Positions 10,521-19,673 of a stretch of 64,000 nucleotides of DNA are shown in pieces. Where the stretch lies: positions 124,001 to 188,000 of the forward strand of contig JADJWA010000002.1 in assembly GCA_016716605.1 (NCBI GenBank), given 5' to 3'. Source of the DNA: Flavobacteriales bacterium (GTDB taxonomy: Bacteria > Bacteroidota > Bacteroidia > Flavobacteriales_F > PHOS-HE28). A program made the translations under genes and the position numbers. Below the pieces are notes generated by a model, which saw only the letters and a program-made list of their open reading frames with translations, was not told where the DNA came from and ran no database searches. Each line of letters opens with the position of its first letter. Position 1 is the first letter of the stretch.

Positions 10521-10973
10521 ATGTCATCCGCCCCAGCAACCACTCAATCAACCGTGCATTTCGCAGGTCTGGGCCGTCGCGCAGCATCGGCAATGATCGA
10601 CGCCGCGCTGCTGATGTCCTTGGCATCGCTGCCGAAGCTCGTCGGACTGGACCTGCGGGCCGCGATCGCCGATCCGCGGATCAGCATGCCCGGGGCCGTG
10701 GGCCTGCTCGCCGCGCTGCTGCTGGTGGCCTGGGCGTACAGCGCATGCTTCGAGTGCTCGCGCCTGCAAGCCACACCGGGCAAGCTCGCCTTGGACCTGC
10801 GCGTCACCGATCCCTTGGGCCGTCGGCTCGACTTCCTCGGAGCCACAGCGCGCTTCCATGCCAAGCTGCTCACGCTGCTCACGCTCGGCTCCGGCCTCCT
10901 CCTCATCGCATTCACCCGCCGCAAGCAAGCCCTGCACGACCTGCTCTCCGCCTCGTTCGTGCTGCACCACTGA
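10521..10973 (+). CDS. RDD family membrane protein
   Basis: 150 residues from the ATG at 10521. An earlier in-frame ATG at 10473 would add an implausible hydrophilic leader. The protein starts GLGRRAASAMIDAALL, the usual beginning of RDD domains (Arg followed by Asp in the first helix), and has three to four hydrophobic helices, with TPGKLALDLRVTD between helices as in the family. The C-terminus RRKQALHDLLSASFVLHH is the typical RDD ending. Function in this family is poorly defined; transport roles have been proposed for some members. It stands between the large regulator and two secreted proteins. Confidence 0.82.
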   Translation: MSSAPATTQSTVHFAGLGRRAASAMIDAALLMSLASLPKLVGLDLRAAIADPRISMPGAVGLLAALLLVAWAYSACFECSRLQATPGKLALDLRVTDPLGRRLDFLGATARFHAKLLTLLTLGSGLLLIAFTRRKQALHDLLSASFVLHH

Positions 10974-11042
10974 GAATCGCCTCGCACCGGTATTGCACCA
11001 ACCAGAAAAACAGCACCTTCACTACACCAAACCCCCTGCCTC

Positions 11043-11861
11043 ATGAACCTCAGCAAACCTTCCTTGAAGCGAACCCTCCGCCGGCTCCTGCTTCCCTTCA
11101 TTCTGCTCATCGGCACCCAATGCCTGGCCCAGAGCACCATCGATGTGGTGGAGCTGAAGAACGGCTCCGTGATCCGCGGCACCATCGTGGAGCAAGTGAT
11201 GGGCGAGAGCATCAAGATCAAGACCTACGACGGTAGCCTCTTCGTTTACCGCATGGATGAAGTGGTGCGCATCAGTAAAGAGGCCACAGCGGTTCAGAAC
11301 ACGGCTCCGGCCGATATGGATGACTACGGCGGCATCCTGGGACTAGGCGTGAGCATTGGAGGTGGCGGCCTGCTGGGCATCCACGCCCGCTCAGCGCCGC
11401 ACCCGAACATCGCGCTGGAGGCGGGGGTGTCCTTCTACCCCACCTTCACCTACAAGCGCGTCACGATCTATGACCAGTTTGGCAATGTCATTCGAGAGCA
11501 AGAAGAATCCAAGTTCGTGGTGGCTCCCATCCTCAACGGCGGAGTCGATATCTTCTTCGGGCAGAGCTACAAGAGCTTCGACAGGAAGATCGTGCGCAAC
11601 GGCCTCATGATCCGAGGCGGCACCAGCCTCAGCCTCGATGTGGAGCAGAGCATGTTCGCCACCGGTTGGGCCCGCGAGCGCTATAAGGAAGGGCGCAAGA
11701 CCCCCAGCTACTGCTTCGGCCTGGGCCTGGGTGCCTGGTTCTACGCAGACCCCGATGACAACCCCCTGAGCGAAGTGATCGGCGAGGACCTGAAGGTGCT
11801 GCCCATGATCTACTGGAAGTTCCACTGGAATTGGTATGTGGTGAAGAAGGGGAGCAAGTGA
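11043..11861 (+). CDS. secreted protein with N-terminal LKNGS-type module and barrel-like C-terminus
   Basis: 272 residues. A signal peptide ends around residue 29 (CLAQ). The mature start VVELKNGSVIRGTIVEQ followed by IKIKTYDGSLFVYRMDEV resembles a short beta domain found at the front of many Bacteroidota exported proteins. The rest has alternating hydrophobic and aromatic residues with Gly-rich turns (GLGVSIGGGGLLG), consistent with an outer-membrane beta-barrel. The gene overlaps the extended frame of the next gene but not its likely start. Function unknown. Confidence 0.75.
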   Translation: MNLSKPSLKRTLRRLLLPFILLIGTQCLAQSTIDVVELKNGSVIRGTIVEQVMGESIKIKTYDGSLFVYRMDEVVRISKEATAVQNTAPADMDDYGGILGLGVSIGGGGLLGIHARSAPHPNIALEAGVSFYPTFTYKRVTIYDQFGNVIREQEESKFVVAPILNGGVDIFFGQSYKSFDRKIVRNGLMIRGGTSLSLDVEQSMFATGWARERYKEGRKTPSYCFGLGLGAWFYADPDDNPLSEVIGEDLKVLPMIYWKFHWNWYVVKKGSK

Positions 11862-11896
11862 ATCAAGGCCGATGGAACAACGCTCAATCCGAGATC

Positions 11897-12703
11897 ATGA
11901 TGCACAAGACGCCGATTGCCCGCTGGAGCCAGATGTGGTTGCTGCTCGCAAGCCTGATGGCCCCCGCAACCTTTCTCGCGCAAGAAGGCGCTGGCCAGAG
12001 CCATTTGTTCCTCGGTGCCACGGCCGGGATCGACCACGCTTGGCTGGGCGATGACGATTACTTGAAACCATACTTCAGGCAATCGCCAATCGCCCAAACG
12101 GTCAACGCATCGCTGATGTACCAGATCGGCGTGTTCGGTGTTGAGTACCGATACGATCTGGTGGACGGCAAGCTTGCCAATCCTCGCCCAACCGGCAATG
12201 TGTTCCCTCCTATCGTGTTCAAGGTCGAGTACTATGCCGTACGCAATACGAACACCGATTTCGACACAAGCTTGTACGCCAATAAGAAGGCGCTCGACCT
12301 CTACGGCGGGGTGCCCTCGGAATTCAGCCGACGGCATTGGGGGTTTCACTTGGGTATGACTCGCCACATGGGCAAGCAGAACCGCAGCATTTTCTACGGA
12401 ACAGTAGGCTACCAAATCGGCACAGCCACGCTAAAGAACCAGCATGACGGCCAGCACTCCACAACCGCTCGCTTCAACACAAGAGGGCTCGACATCGGCA
12501 TGGGCTTCGTGTTCGCGTTGAGCGATGCAATCGGCCTCTATTGGGACCTCTTCGGCACCACGCGAACGAACATGGGCGAATCCTATGAGCTGGAACATCA
12601 CACCTCTGCCCTGCCTACCACAGAAGTGGCTATGGAAGAAACCCTCCTGCACTACACCATGTACATGCGCTTGGGACTTGGTGTGCGGTTCATCAAGTAC
12701 TGA
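11897..12703 (+). CDS. probable outer-membrane beta-barrel protein, unknown function
   Basis: 268 residues from the ATG at 11897 (the next codon is also ATG). The signal peptide ends with ATFLAQ. The mature part has amphipathic strands and aromatic girdle residues, and ends MRLGLGVRFIKY, a strand with a terminal aromatic residue as expected for a barrel folded by the BAM complex. It follows the preceding secreted protein by 35 bases in the same direction and may be co-transcribed. The 297 bases after it hold no recognisable gene. Confidence 0.7.
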   Translation: MMHKTPIARWSQMWLLLASLMAPATFLAQEGAGQSHLFLGATAGIDHAWLGDDDYLKPYFRQSPIAQTVNASLMYQIGVFGVEYRYDLVDGKLANPRPTGNVFPPIVFKVEYYAVRNTNTDFDTSLYANKKALDLYGGVPSEFSRRHWGFHLGMTRHMGKQNRSIFYGTVGYQIGTATLKNQHDGQHSTTARFNTRGLDIGMGFVFALSDAIGLYWDLFGTTRTNMGESYELEHHTSALPTTEVAMEETLLHYTMYMRLGLGVRFIKY

Positions 12704-13000
12704 CCGCATGCAATGGTGCCTCGCACATAAGGCGCGAAAGAGGCTGCCTCGCCCTTCCAATCAGCGAAGACGACATCAGCCGCAAGAAGATCGCAGCGCC
12801 ACTCGTTGGGAACTGGAGCAGTCATCGCGATTCTTGTGCTTTTTGCTCTTGGTCTGTTCCTGCTGGTGGTCTGAAGTGAGAAGAATCCCCTCTGCATCAC
12901 TTCGGCTGATGAACTGATGATACCGAACCAATCAGCCAAAGCCCTATCGCTTTAACCAATAAAAGCCGACCTTCGCGGCCGTTTCCGAAATCAGCACACC

Positions 13001-13444
13001 ATGAAGGAGATCCTCGAGAGCCGCAAACTGCTGGGCGCCACGGCCGGCATCAGCCTGAAAGAGCTGAACCTCCTGTACAAGGGGCTGATGAAGCAGCACC
13101 ACCCCGACCGCTTCCAAGAGGAGGCTGAGCGCGCCGAGGCGGAGGCCATGAGCCAGCGGATCATCGCGGCCTACAAGTTCCTCGAAGGCATGCATCCGGA
13201 GACGCTCTCGGCCCGCGCCGGCGAATTCGAGCAGACCATGACCAGCGGCATCTCCAATTGGGAGTACAAGGGCCAGGTGCTGCGCCTGCACTTCGGTGAT
13301 GGCAGCACGCATGCTTTCTATGGCGTGCCGCCCAAGACCTACAACAAGTTCGTGGGCACCGATGCCACGCCGCGCTTCGTGCGCAGGCACCTGTTGGGCA
13401 ACTATGCCCAGCGCAAGGTGACGAGCGCCGTAGCCGCGGAGTAG
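13001..13444 (+). CDS. J-domain-like protein fused to a KTSC domain
   Basis: 147 residues. Residues 1-65 form a short J-domain-like helical hairpin with the HPD motif (KQHHPDRF), the signature that stimulates Hsp70/DnaK. Residues about 85-140 match a KTSC domain: an initial SNWEYKGQVLRLHFGDGSTHAFYG strand pair, here noted only in part, then GVPPKTYNKFV. The KTSC domain is small and its role is not well established. The combination suggests a DnaK partner that delivers something recognised by the KTSC part, which is inference. It is a stand-alone gene. Confidence 0.82.
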   Translation: MKEILESRKLLGATAGISLKELNLLYKGLMKQHHPDRFQEEAERAEAEAMSQRIIAAYKFLEGMHPETLSARAGEFEQTMTSGISNWEYKGQVLRLHFGDGSTHAFYGVPPKTYNKFVGTDATPRFVRRHLLGNYAQRKVTSAVAAE

Positions 13445-13537
13445 CGCGCGTCCGTTCGTGCGGATCGTTGCAGGGTGCAGCCCGTTCGGCATAACGGCAC
13501 ATACCTTGTCAGGCCGTACGCCCTAACCCGTACCCCT

Positions 13538-15494
13538 ATGAACGCTTCACTACGCCCGCTCCTCCTCCCCCTTCTTCGCCCTCCAACTCATCTCCGCCGT
13601 TGCCCAGTTGAGCCCAGCCTGGACCGCTAGCACCGGTGCCGTGCAATGGATGCGCACCACCGCAGCAGGAGCCGTGGTCGTCTGCACCGCCGAGGGCCTC
13701 AAAGGCGTGGATCCCGCCACAGGCGATGTGTCCTGGACCTTGAAGGAATTGGCCGGAGCACCCGAGACCGGATACACCGAGGTGGACCGCTCGCCCTTCG
13801 TGACCCTCGTGCCCAATGGCCGGCCGGAAGCGCTCTTCATCGTAGAGCCCTTCAGCGGCACGGTGGCCTTCAGCAGCGATGAAGCCGGCATCAGCAACAT
13901 CACCAGCAAGTATTTCCTCTACGCCAATAACGCCATCGTCCTTGTTGGGCAGAAGGCCGATAAGAAAGCGGCGATGGCCTGCGTGGATATGGGCACCGGA
14001 CAGGTGCGCTGGACCAAGGACGACAGCTTCAGCCGGCTCACCGCCTGCAACAGCGCTGGTCCCGACGCGATCCTGCTGAGCACGCTCTTCTTCGCTTACA
14101 AACTGGATGCGAAGACCGGCGCCGAGCTCTGGAAGAAATGCCCTGATCCTTCTTTCGAGAAGATGGCGGGCTTCGCAGCATTGCTCGACAAGGGCGGCGC
14201 CAACATCAACATACCCGGCATCGGTGGCGTCTTCATCACCACGCCGCACGCGCCCGAGCTCTGCTTCATGGGCATGCAGACCGAGCAGCGCAAGGAATCG
14301 ACCGATTCGCAGGGCAAGAAGACCGTGACGGTCACCTACAAGACCTTCGTGAACGCCTTCCGCATCGCCGATGGCGGCTATGCCTGGAGCGCGCCGTTGG
14401 AGTTCCAGCAGAAGCTGGGCACCTTGGTTCCCTTGAAGAGCGGACTGCTCGTGGGCGCCGGCGACAAGCGCAGCATTGACCTGCTCGATTATTCGAGCGG
14501 CGCTGGCAAGTGGGGCAAGAATGGCAAGGGGATCAACGTGAAGGGGATCCTGGCCGGCGCCGTGGAATTGGGCGACCGCACGCTGCTCACCAGCGGCAAG
14601 GACGATGGCGTGGTGACCCTGGTGGACGCCAGCGGCAACGAGGTCTGGAAGAAACCAGTGAAGCTCGATGGCGTGGTGCAGCAAGTGACCATGCTGGGCG
14701 GTGACCTGCTCGTGGCCAGTGCTGAGGAAGTGGAGGTGATCGATCTGTCAACGGGCCTCTCCCGGCTGGAGAAGCCCATGAAGGGCGGAGCGGGCCTCGT
14801 GGCTACCAGCGAAGGGAAGACCTGGGTGCTGAACACGAAGGATGGCCTCCTGTACAGCGTGCCCGCGAGCGGCGGTACGGCCACCGCAGTAAGCACCGCG
14901 CCGCTCTCCTTCGAGGGCAAGGAGAAGCCCACGCGCCTGGAGCACACCGAGGCGGGGCTCGTGGTGAGCAGCGATCAGAACCTGGCCCTGCTGGGAGCCG
15001 ATGGCAAGGAGATCTACCGCAAGTATTTCCCGGCACCGCGCGAGAGCGGCCTGGTGCGTGCGCTGAAATACGCAAGCGCCGTGCGGGCCGCCTATTACGC
15101 CGCGGCGTTCGGCTACACGAGCGCGGCATTCGGCGCTGCGAGCCAGAGCATCCAGGTCACCGATGCCGGGAGTGCCGCCGCCCGCGACATCACCGGGGCC
15201 GTGAGCGATGTCTATGGTGAAGGGGCGCAGATGGCCGCTGGCGCCGCGAAGCGCTTCTTCCAGGAAGCCAACGCGCGCTTCAAGGCCAGCACCAGCACCG
15301 CGGGCATCCATTACCTGATGAGCGATGCCGGCAAGGGCAGCTATGTGCTGCAGGCCCTGAACAAGGCCGACGGCAGCGTGGTCGGCTCCATCCCCTTGGG
15401 CAACGACAAGAACCCCAAGTACGAGGTGGATGCCTTCAGCAACGCCGTTTATCTCGTTGATGGCGGAAGCGTGAAGCTGTTCAAAGTGCAGTGA
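13538..15494 (+). CDS. secreted PQQ-like beta-propeller repeat protein, frame broken in the signal peptide
   Basis: The body from 13608 to 15494 encodes repeated PQQ-like strands (GVDPATGDVSWTL, VDMGTGQVRWTK, LVDASGNEVWKK) typical of propeller proteins that bind or display ligands outside the cytoplasm. No good ATG opens this frame. The ATG at 13538 begins MNASLRPLLLP in another frame, and removing one C from the run of five C around 13567 would join it to FFALQLISAVAQ, giving a normal signal peptide. As given, the gene would have to start at a TTG (13608) or inside the body and lose export. The change is either a homopolymer sequencing error or a recent mutation. The C-terminal 120 residues are Ala-rich. 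Confidence 0.78.
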
Positions 15495-15579
15495 AGGGCA
15501 CCCGTTCCTGTCTGCGCATCGGGAACGCTTTCGATCCAGGCCTCGGCTATGGCCAGTGGCTCGTAAAGGCAAACCATCA

Positions 15580-16434
15580 TCACTTGCGCTCGAACCGCAG
15601 CACGTTGGGTGATGTCCCCTTGCCTTCGTTGCTGATGAGCATAGCGCCGCTGGGGAGGAAGGTGATGCCCTCCGGTTTCGGGAAGAGCTCCTCGCTGAGT
15701 TCCTGTAAAGAAACCAGCTTGCCGGTCCGATCCAAGACCAGCAGCGTGCGGTCAACGGCGCTGAGCAGGTAATAGTGGTCTGAGAGCGGATCAACAGCCA
15801 CCGAGCTGAAACGCAATTTAAGGGCTGGCACCGAACGGCCCTTGGGTGTGGTACGCTCCGGCACAGTGAAGCCAGCGGCCCGTGCTTGTGCGACGATGCC
15901 CGACACGGTGAAGCGCAGGACGGGCTCCGGCAGCAGCTCTCGCCTGGCAACGTCATAGGCATGGATGGCCCTTGAATCACGGGTGGTCGGATCACCTTTC
16001 ACGACGCCCTTCGGCGCTATGAGGACCCGGCCCATGCGCTCATCATAGCCCAAGCCCTCAAGGTTGTCCTGAGGCAGTTGCAGGCGGAAGGTGTCAAGCA
16101 CATCCATCTTCATGTCACCCATGGACATCCGATAGACAAGGCCGTCGCTGCGGAGCGCATAGTACTCGTTGCCCACGCGCGTGAGTCCCTCCAGATCGCC
16201 GGGCCCGCCGAAGGCAAGGGTTCCCTTGATCCGTCCTGAATTGACATCGATGAGGTACATGACAGCGAGCTCGTCCTGCACACAGGCCACTGTGAACTCG
16301 TCAACGTCCGTGAGCGCGCTCACCTCGGTGAGCATTCCCGGGAGCCGAAGGATGGCATCAGGCTGACTGAGTTTGAAAGGGAATGGCTGCGACTGCGCAC
16401 AGAGAAGCAGGAATGCCAGGCCATTGAACCTCAT
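15580..16434 (-). CDS. SdiA-regulated domain-like beta-propeller protein
   Basis: 284 residues, convergent with the previous gene. It begins with a weak signal peptide and then repeats such as GGPGDLEGLTRVGNEYY, DNLEGLGYDERMGRVLIA and LFPKPEGITFLPSGAML. These DLEGLT, NLEGLGYD and PEGITF motifs are the hallmark of the SdiA-regulated (YjiK-like) six-bladed propeller family. The family is usually periplasmic or surface-exposed. Its biochemical function is not established; a calcium-bound or esterase-like role has been suggested for relatives. Confidence 0.82.
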   Translation of the reverse strand: MRFNGLAFLLLCAQSQPFPFKLSQPDAILRLPGMLTEVSALTDVDEFTVACVQDELAVMYLIDVNSGRIKGTLAFGGPGDLEGLTRVGNEYYALRSDGLVYRMSMGDMKMDVLDTFRLQLPQDNLEGLGYDERMGRVLIAPKGVVKGDPTTRDSRAIHAYDVARRELLPEPVLRFTVSGIVAQARAAGFTVPERTTPKGRSVPALKLRFSSVAVDPLSDHYYLLSAVDRTLLVLDRTGKLVSLQELSEELFPKPEGITFLPSGAMLISNEGKGTSPNVLRFERK

Positions 16435-16522
16435 GCACGCAAGATAGCCACGCCGATCACCGATCGTGGCGCTTCATCGGCTTGCTAGTCCGACCCATGT
16501 CCAAGCGAATACTCGGTGCGCT

Positions 16523-16530
16523 TAGCTTTG
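16523..16530 (+). promoter_or_regulatory. Bacteroidota -7 promoter box (TAGCTTTG)
   Basis: TAGCTTTG fits TAnnTTTG exactly and lies 22 bases before the ATG of the secreted T9SS protein at 16552. No convincing -33 element was seen. Confidence 0.45.
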
Positions 16531-16551
16531 GTGGAACCAAACCCAGAACCC

Positions 16552-17397
16552 ATGCGCATCGAACCCACGAGACTTTGCACGGTCCTCCTGATCCTGCTCG
16601 CACCGATCCTCGTTCGCGCTCAACAGGTGTACAAGGGCTTCGGCACCAGCAACAGCACCTTCCTGCTGGGGAATCTCACGGCGCTCCGCACGCAATGCCT
16701 CTACCTGCCCGGCGACCTGGTGAATCCGGTGAGCGGCCCGATCACCCGGCTCTACTACCGGTACGGCACCACGGGGCAGGCCACGGGCGTCACGCTCGGC
16801 AACCTCACGATCAAGCTGGGGCTCACGAACGAGGTGGCCTTCGCCGGCGGCAACACCTACTTCACCGGGCTGAGCACCGTGCTGGCATCCGCCTCCTACA
16901 CGATCCCGGCCGGAACCACGGGCGATTGGTTCCCGATCGACCTGCAGACGCCTTTCCTGTACAACTCCAACCGCACCCTCATCATCGAGATCGAATTCCA
17001 GACCACCACTGCTGCGGCATTCGGCACATACGGCACTACGCCCAATAACGGACGGAAGCTCTATTCCAACACCAGCGGCACGGTCACGGGCACTACCACG
17101 AGCAGCACCTGGCAGGACATGGGCTTCGACCTCGATATGGGCGCGGGAATCGCGCACGTTGAAACGATAGGCGCCGCCTTGTGGCCGAATCCAGCGTCCC
17201 AAATCCTGAACATCGCCCTTCCCGCCGACCTCTCCGGGAATCTCGAGTTCATCGATGCGCAAGGGCGTACGGTGCTCACAGCATATGCACAGGGCGCTGC
17301 TGCGATCAGCATCGCGCCGCTCGCATCGGGTCCATACACCGTTCGGCTCACGGACACGGGCCGCAGCATCATGCTCGGCCGGGTGCTGAAGGAATAG
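16552..17397 (+). CDS. secreted protein with T9SS type A C-terminal sorting domain
   Basis: 281 residues starting MRIEPTRLCTVLLILLAP, with a signal peptide ending VRAQ. The body (about residues 22-210) is a beta-rich, Thr/Gly-rich domain without a recognised enzyme motif. The last 75 residues start LWPNPASQILNIALP and end MLGRVLKE, a T9SS sorting domain with the usual WPNPA entry and a basic C-terminus. The protein should be exported by Sec, then moved to the cell surface by T9SS with loss of the tail. A 10-bp stem terminator follows. Confidence 0.85.
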   Translation: MRIEPTRLCTVLLILLAPILVRAQQVYKGFGTSNSTFLLGNLTALRTQCLYLPGDLVNPVSGPITRLYYRYGTTGQATGVTLGNLTIKLGLTNEVAFAGGNTYFTGLSTVLASASYTIPAGTTGDWFPIDLQTPFLYNSNRTLIIEIEFQTTTAAAFGTYGTTPNNGRKLYSNTSGTVTGTTTSSTWQDMGFDLDMGAGIAHVETIGAALWPNPASQILNIALPADLSGNLEFIDAQGRTVLTAYAQGAAAISIAPLASGPYTVRLTDTGRSIMLGRVLKE

Positions 17398-17422
17398 CGT
17401 GCGCGGATCCAGGTGAACGCGA

Positions 17423-17449
17423 GCAGGGCCTTCGATGAGAAGGCCCTGC
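17423..17449. terminator. bidirectional stem-loop terminator
   Basis: A perfect 10-bp stem, GCAGGGCCTT and AAGGCCCTGC, encloses a 7-base loop between two convergent genes (stop at 17397 on the plus strand, stop at 17474 on the minus strand). Confidence 0.65.
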
Positions 17450-17473
17450 GCTGTTGTTGCGGCAATGTCCTGA

Positions 17474-17986
17474 TCAGAATTCCATCGGCTTGTTGCGGCC
17501 GGGGGGGATCTTCTCCCGGCGGTGCGTAACGGCCAGGCAGCCGCCATCGGGATCGAAGCCGATGTTGCCCACAGGACTGTGGTAGCTGAAACCGGCCATG
17601 TGGCGCTCCAGCTCCAGGATCACGGCGAATCGCACATGGCGCTTGTTGCGTCCGGCTTGTCCCATCGCCGAGTGCGCGGTATTCACCACCACTTCCTTCG
17701 TCAGGTGCTCGGGCTTCTCGAAGCGCAGCAGCACCTCGGTGTTGGCGGGCACGCGCAGATCGAAGCGTCCGGTCTCTGAGACCTGCGCGGTGTTCACCAC
17801 GCCATCCACCTCCACGCTCACCTTGGCATCGCGCCAGGTGTGGTCCTCCACGTGCAGCCAGCCGGTGAGGATCACTTCGTCCTTATCGGAACGGCTGCCG
17901 GGAGGCACTGCGGCAGAAGCAGCGCCCGCAAGCAGGAATGCGAGGCAGGCAGAGGCTTGTCGGAAGGAAGGGAAGCGGTGGGACAT
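17474..17986 (-). CDS. exported protein with carboxypeptidase-regulatory-like beta sandwich
   Basis: 170 residues from the ATG at 17986, the first start giving a signal peptide (FLLAGAASA). The mature part has VILTGWLHVEDHTWRDAKVSVEVDG and FDLRVPANTEVLLRFEKPEH-like strands, similar to the CarboxypepD_reg or transthyretin-like fold that Bacteroidota append to secreted proteins. The C-terminus is basic (RREKIPPGRNKPMEF). No catalytic motif is seen. It is transcribed divergently from the gene at 18187. Confidence 0.72.
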   Translation of the reverse strand: MSHRFPSFRQASACLAFLLAGAASAAVPPGSRSDKDEVILTGWLHVEDHTWRDAKVSVEVDGVVNTAQVSETGRFDLRVPANTEVLLRFEKPEHLTKEVVVNTAHSAMGQAGRNKRHVRFAVILELERHMAGFSYHSPVGNIGFDPDGGCLAVTHRREKIPPGRNKPMEF

Positions 17987-18186
17987 GTGGCGGTGTTTGG
18001 GCCATGCAACGGGAGGTCCGGCAGAAGGGTGCCAACGTTTCGACCAGCAGGTGCGGCCAGCCGGTTGAATGGGCCGACGCGCTGCCCAGGCGCCGCGCGG
18101 GAGCCCTTCTGCCGCTAGATTCGCGCGTTGTTGCCACGCCTGCCGCACGCAAGGCCACAGCCACCCAACCGCCCAACCCGCTTCCA

Positions 18187-18771
18187 TTGAGAATCTACCG
18201 CTTCCGTGTCCTGATCGACCACCCGAGCGAGGCCTTCCGCGACATCGAGATCGGGAGCGACCAGAGCTTCTTCGACTTCCACAACGCCATCAAGGAGGCC
18301 TTCGCCTTCATCGGGCAAGAGATGGCGTGCTTCTATGTGAGCGACGAGAACTGGGACAAGGGCGCGGAGATCCCGCTGGCTGATCTGGGCTTCGCCGAAG
18401 AGGGCCATGTGCCCGCCCTGATGAAGGATGTGCTCATCAGCGATCACATGCGCAGCACCAGCCAGCGCTTCGTTTACGCTTATGACTTCCTGCATCTGTG
18501 GCTCTTCATGGTGGAGCTGATCGGCGCGGGCGAGCCGGAGGAAGGCCTGACGTATCCGCGCGTGGTGCTCAGCATGCACGAAGCACCCGACGAGCATAGC
18601 AAGGAGGACGACCTCACCGCAGGCATCCTCGAGGAGGACCCCTACGACCTGGGCGAGGAGGAGCATGGCATGGAGGACGATGACGATGACCTCTTCGGAG
18701 GTGAGGGCGAGGAAGGCGATGGCCACGATGAGTTCGGCCAGGGCGGCGGCGAGGATGATGAGTTCCGCTGA
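18187..18771 (+). CDS. plasmid pRiA4b ORF-3-like (IS1096 TnpR-like) domain protein with acidic tail
   Basis: 194 residues from a TTG at 18187, chosen because LRIYRFRVLIDHPSEAFRDI is the usual first strand of this family. The following SFFDFHNAIKEAFAF helix and MACFYVSDENWDKG strand also match the pRiA4b ORF-3 fold. The last 50 residues are almost entirely Asp, Glu and Gly, as in other Bacteroidota copies. Its stop codon overlaps the miaA start (TGATG), indicating translational coupling. The family was named after plasmid and IS passengers, but here it is in a chromosomal operon. Function unknown. Confidence 0.8.
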   Translation: MRIYRFRVLIDHPSEAFRDIEIGSDQSFFDFHNAIKEAFAFIGQEMACFYVSDENWDKGAEIPLADLGFAEEGHVPALMKDVLISDHMRSTSQRFVYAYDFLHLWLFMVELIGAGEPEEGLTYPRVVLSMHEAPDEHSKEDDLTAGILEEDPYDLGEEEHGMEDDDDDLFGGEGEEGDGHDEFGQGGGEDDEFR

Positions 18772-19673
18772 TGCAGCTGCCCGCGCTCGTGATCATCGGC
18801 GGGCCCACCGCTTCGGGCAAGACGGATGCGGGCATCGCGCTCGCGAAGCACTTCGGAACGGAGGTCATCAGCGCCGATTCGCGGCAGTTCTATCGGGCGA
18901 TGCGGATCGGCACGGCGCGGCCCTTGGAGCACGACCTGCACGGCGTGAGGCATCACTTCCTCGGGCATTTGGAACTGGAAGAGACCTGGAGCGCGGGCCG
19001 CTTCGCCCGTGAAGCGGAGCCCCTGCTGCAAGAGCTGCTCGCCAAGCATGGCATCGCCGTGCTCGTGGGCGGCAGCGGCCTGTACATCGACGCGCTGGTC
19101 AAGGGCCTCGACCCGTTGCCGGCCAGCGACCCCCGATTGCGCGAGCGCTTGCAGAAGCAACTCGAGGCGCGAGGCCTCGATTCGCTGGTGCAGGACCTCG
19201 AGAAGATTGATGCCACCACCCACGCGCGCATCGACCGGGCGAACCCGCACCGCGTGATCCGCGCGCTCGAGGTATGCCTGCTCACCGGCAAGCCGTACAG
19301 CGAGCAGCGCTCGGGCGCACAGGACCGCGCGGACATGCGCATCATCCGCATCGCCATGGAGCTGCCGCGCGAACAGCTCTATGCCCGCATCGACGAACGC
19401 GTGGACCGCATGATCGCCGAGGGACTTGTGGGGGAAGCGCGCGCCCTCCTTCCCCATCGCTCACTCAATGCGCTGCAGACCGTCGGCTACAAGGAGCTCT
19501 TCGCGCACTTCGATGGCGCGTTGGACCTGGCTGCGGCCATCGCCCTCATCAAGCAGCACAGCCGTAATTACGCTAAACGGCAGGTCACCTGGCTCCGGCG
19601 CGATGCATCGTGGCACTGGCTCCCGCCCGCCGATCATCTCGCGCACATCGCCCATGCGGAGGCCCAGCGATGA
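18771..19673 (+). CDS. miaA: tRNA dimethylallyltransferase
   Basis: 300 residues, the normal length. It transfers a dimethylallyl group to N6 of A37 in tRNAs that read codons starting with U. The P-loop GPTASGKT is at residues 11-18, the ISADSRQFYR motif follows, then VGGSGLYIDALVKGL and the NPHRVIRALEV motif, and the C-terminal QTVGYKELF and KRQVTWLRRD motifs. All are conserved. It overlaps the upstream gene by one base and the downstream membrane protein by 20 bases, so the three are probably one transcript. Confidence 0.96.
   Translation: MQLPALVIIGGPTASGKTDAGIALAKHFGTEVISADSRQFYRAMRIGTARPLEHDLHGVRHHFLGHLELEETWSAGRFAREAEPLLQELLAKHGIAVLVGGSGLYIDALVKGLDPLPASDPRLRERLQKQLEARGLDSLVQDLEKIDATTHARIDRANPHRVIRALEVCLLTGKPYSEQRSGAQDRADMRIIRIAMELPREQLYARIDERVDRMIAEGLVGEARALLPHRSLNALQTVGYKELFAHFDGALDLAAAIALIKQHSRNYAKRQVTWLRRDASWHWLPPADHLAHIAHAEAQR

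Noticed and set aside
12704..13000. Gene in the gap before the J-domain/KTSC gene
   Set aside because: Short frames there have no protein-like features.
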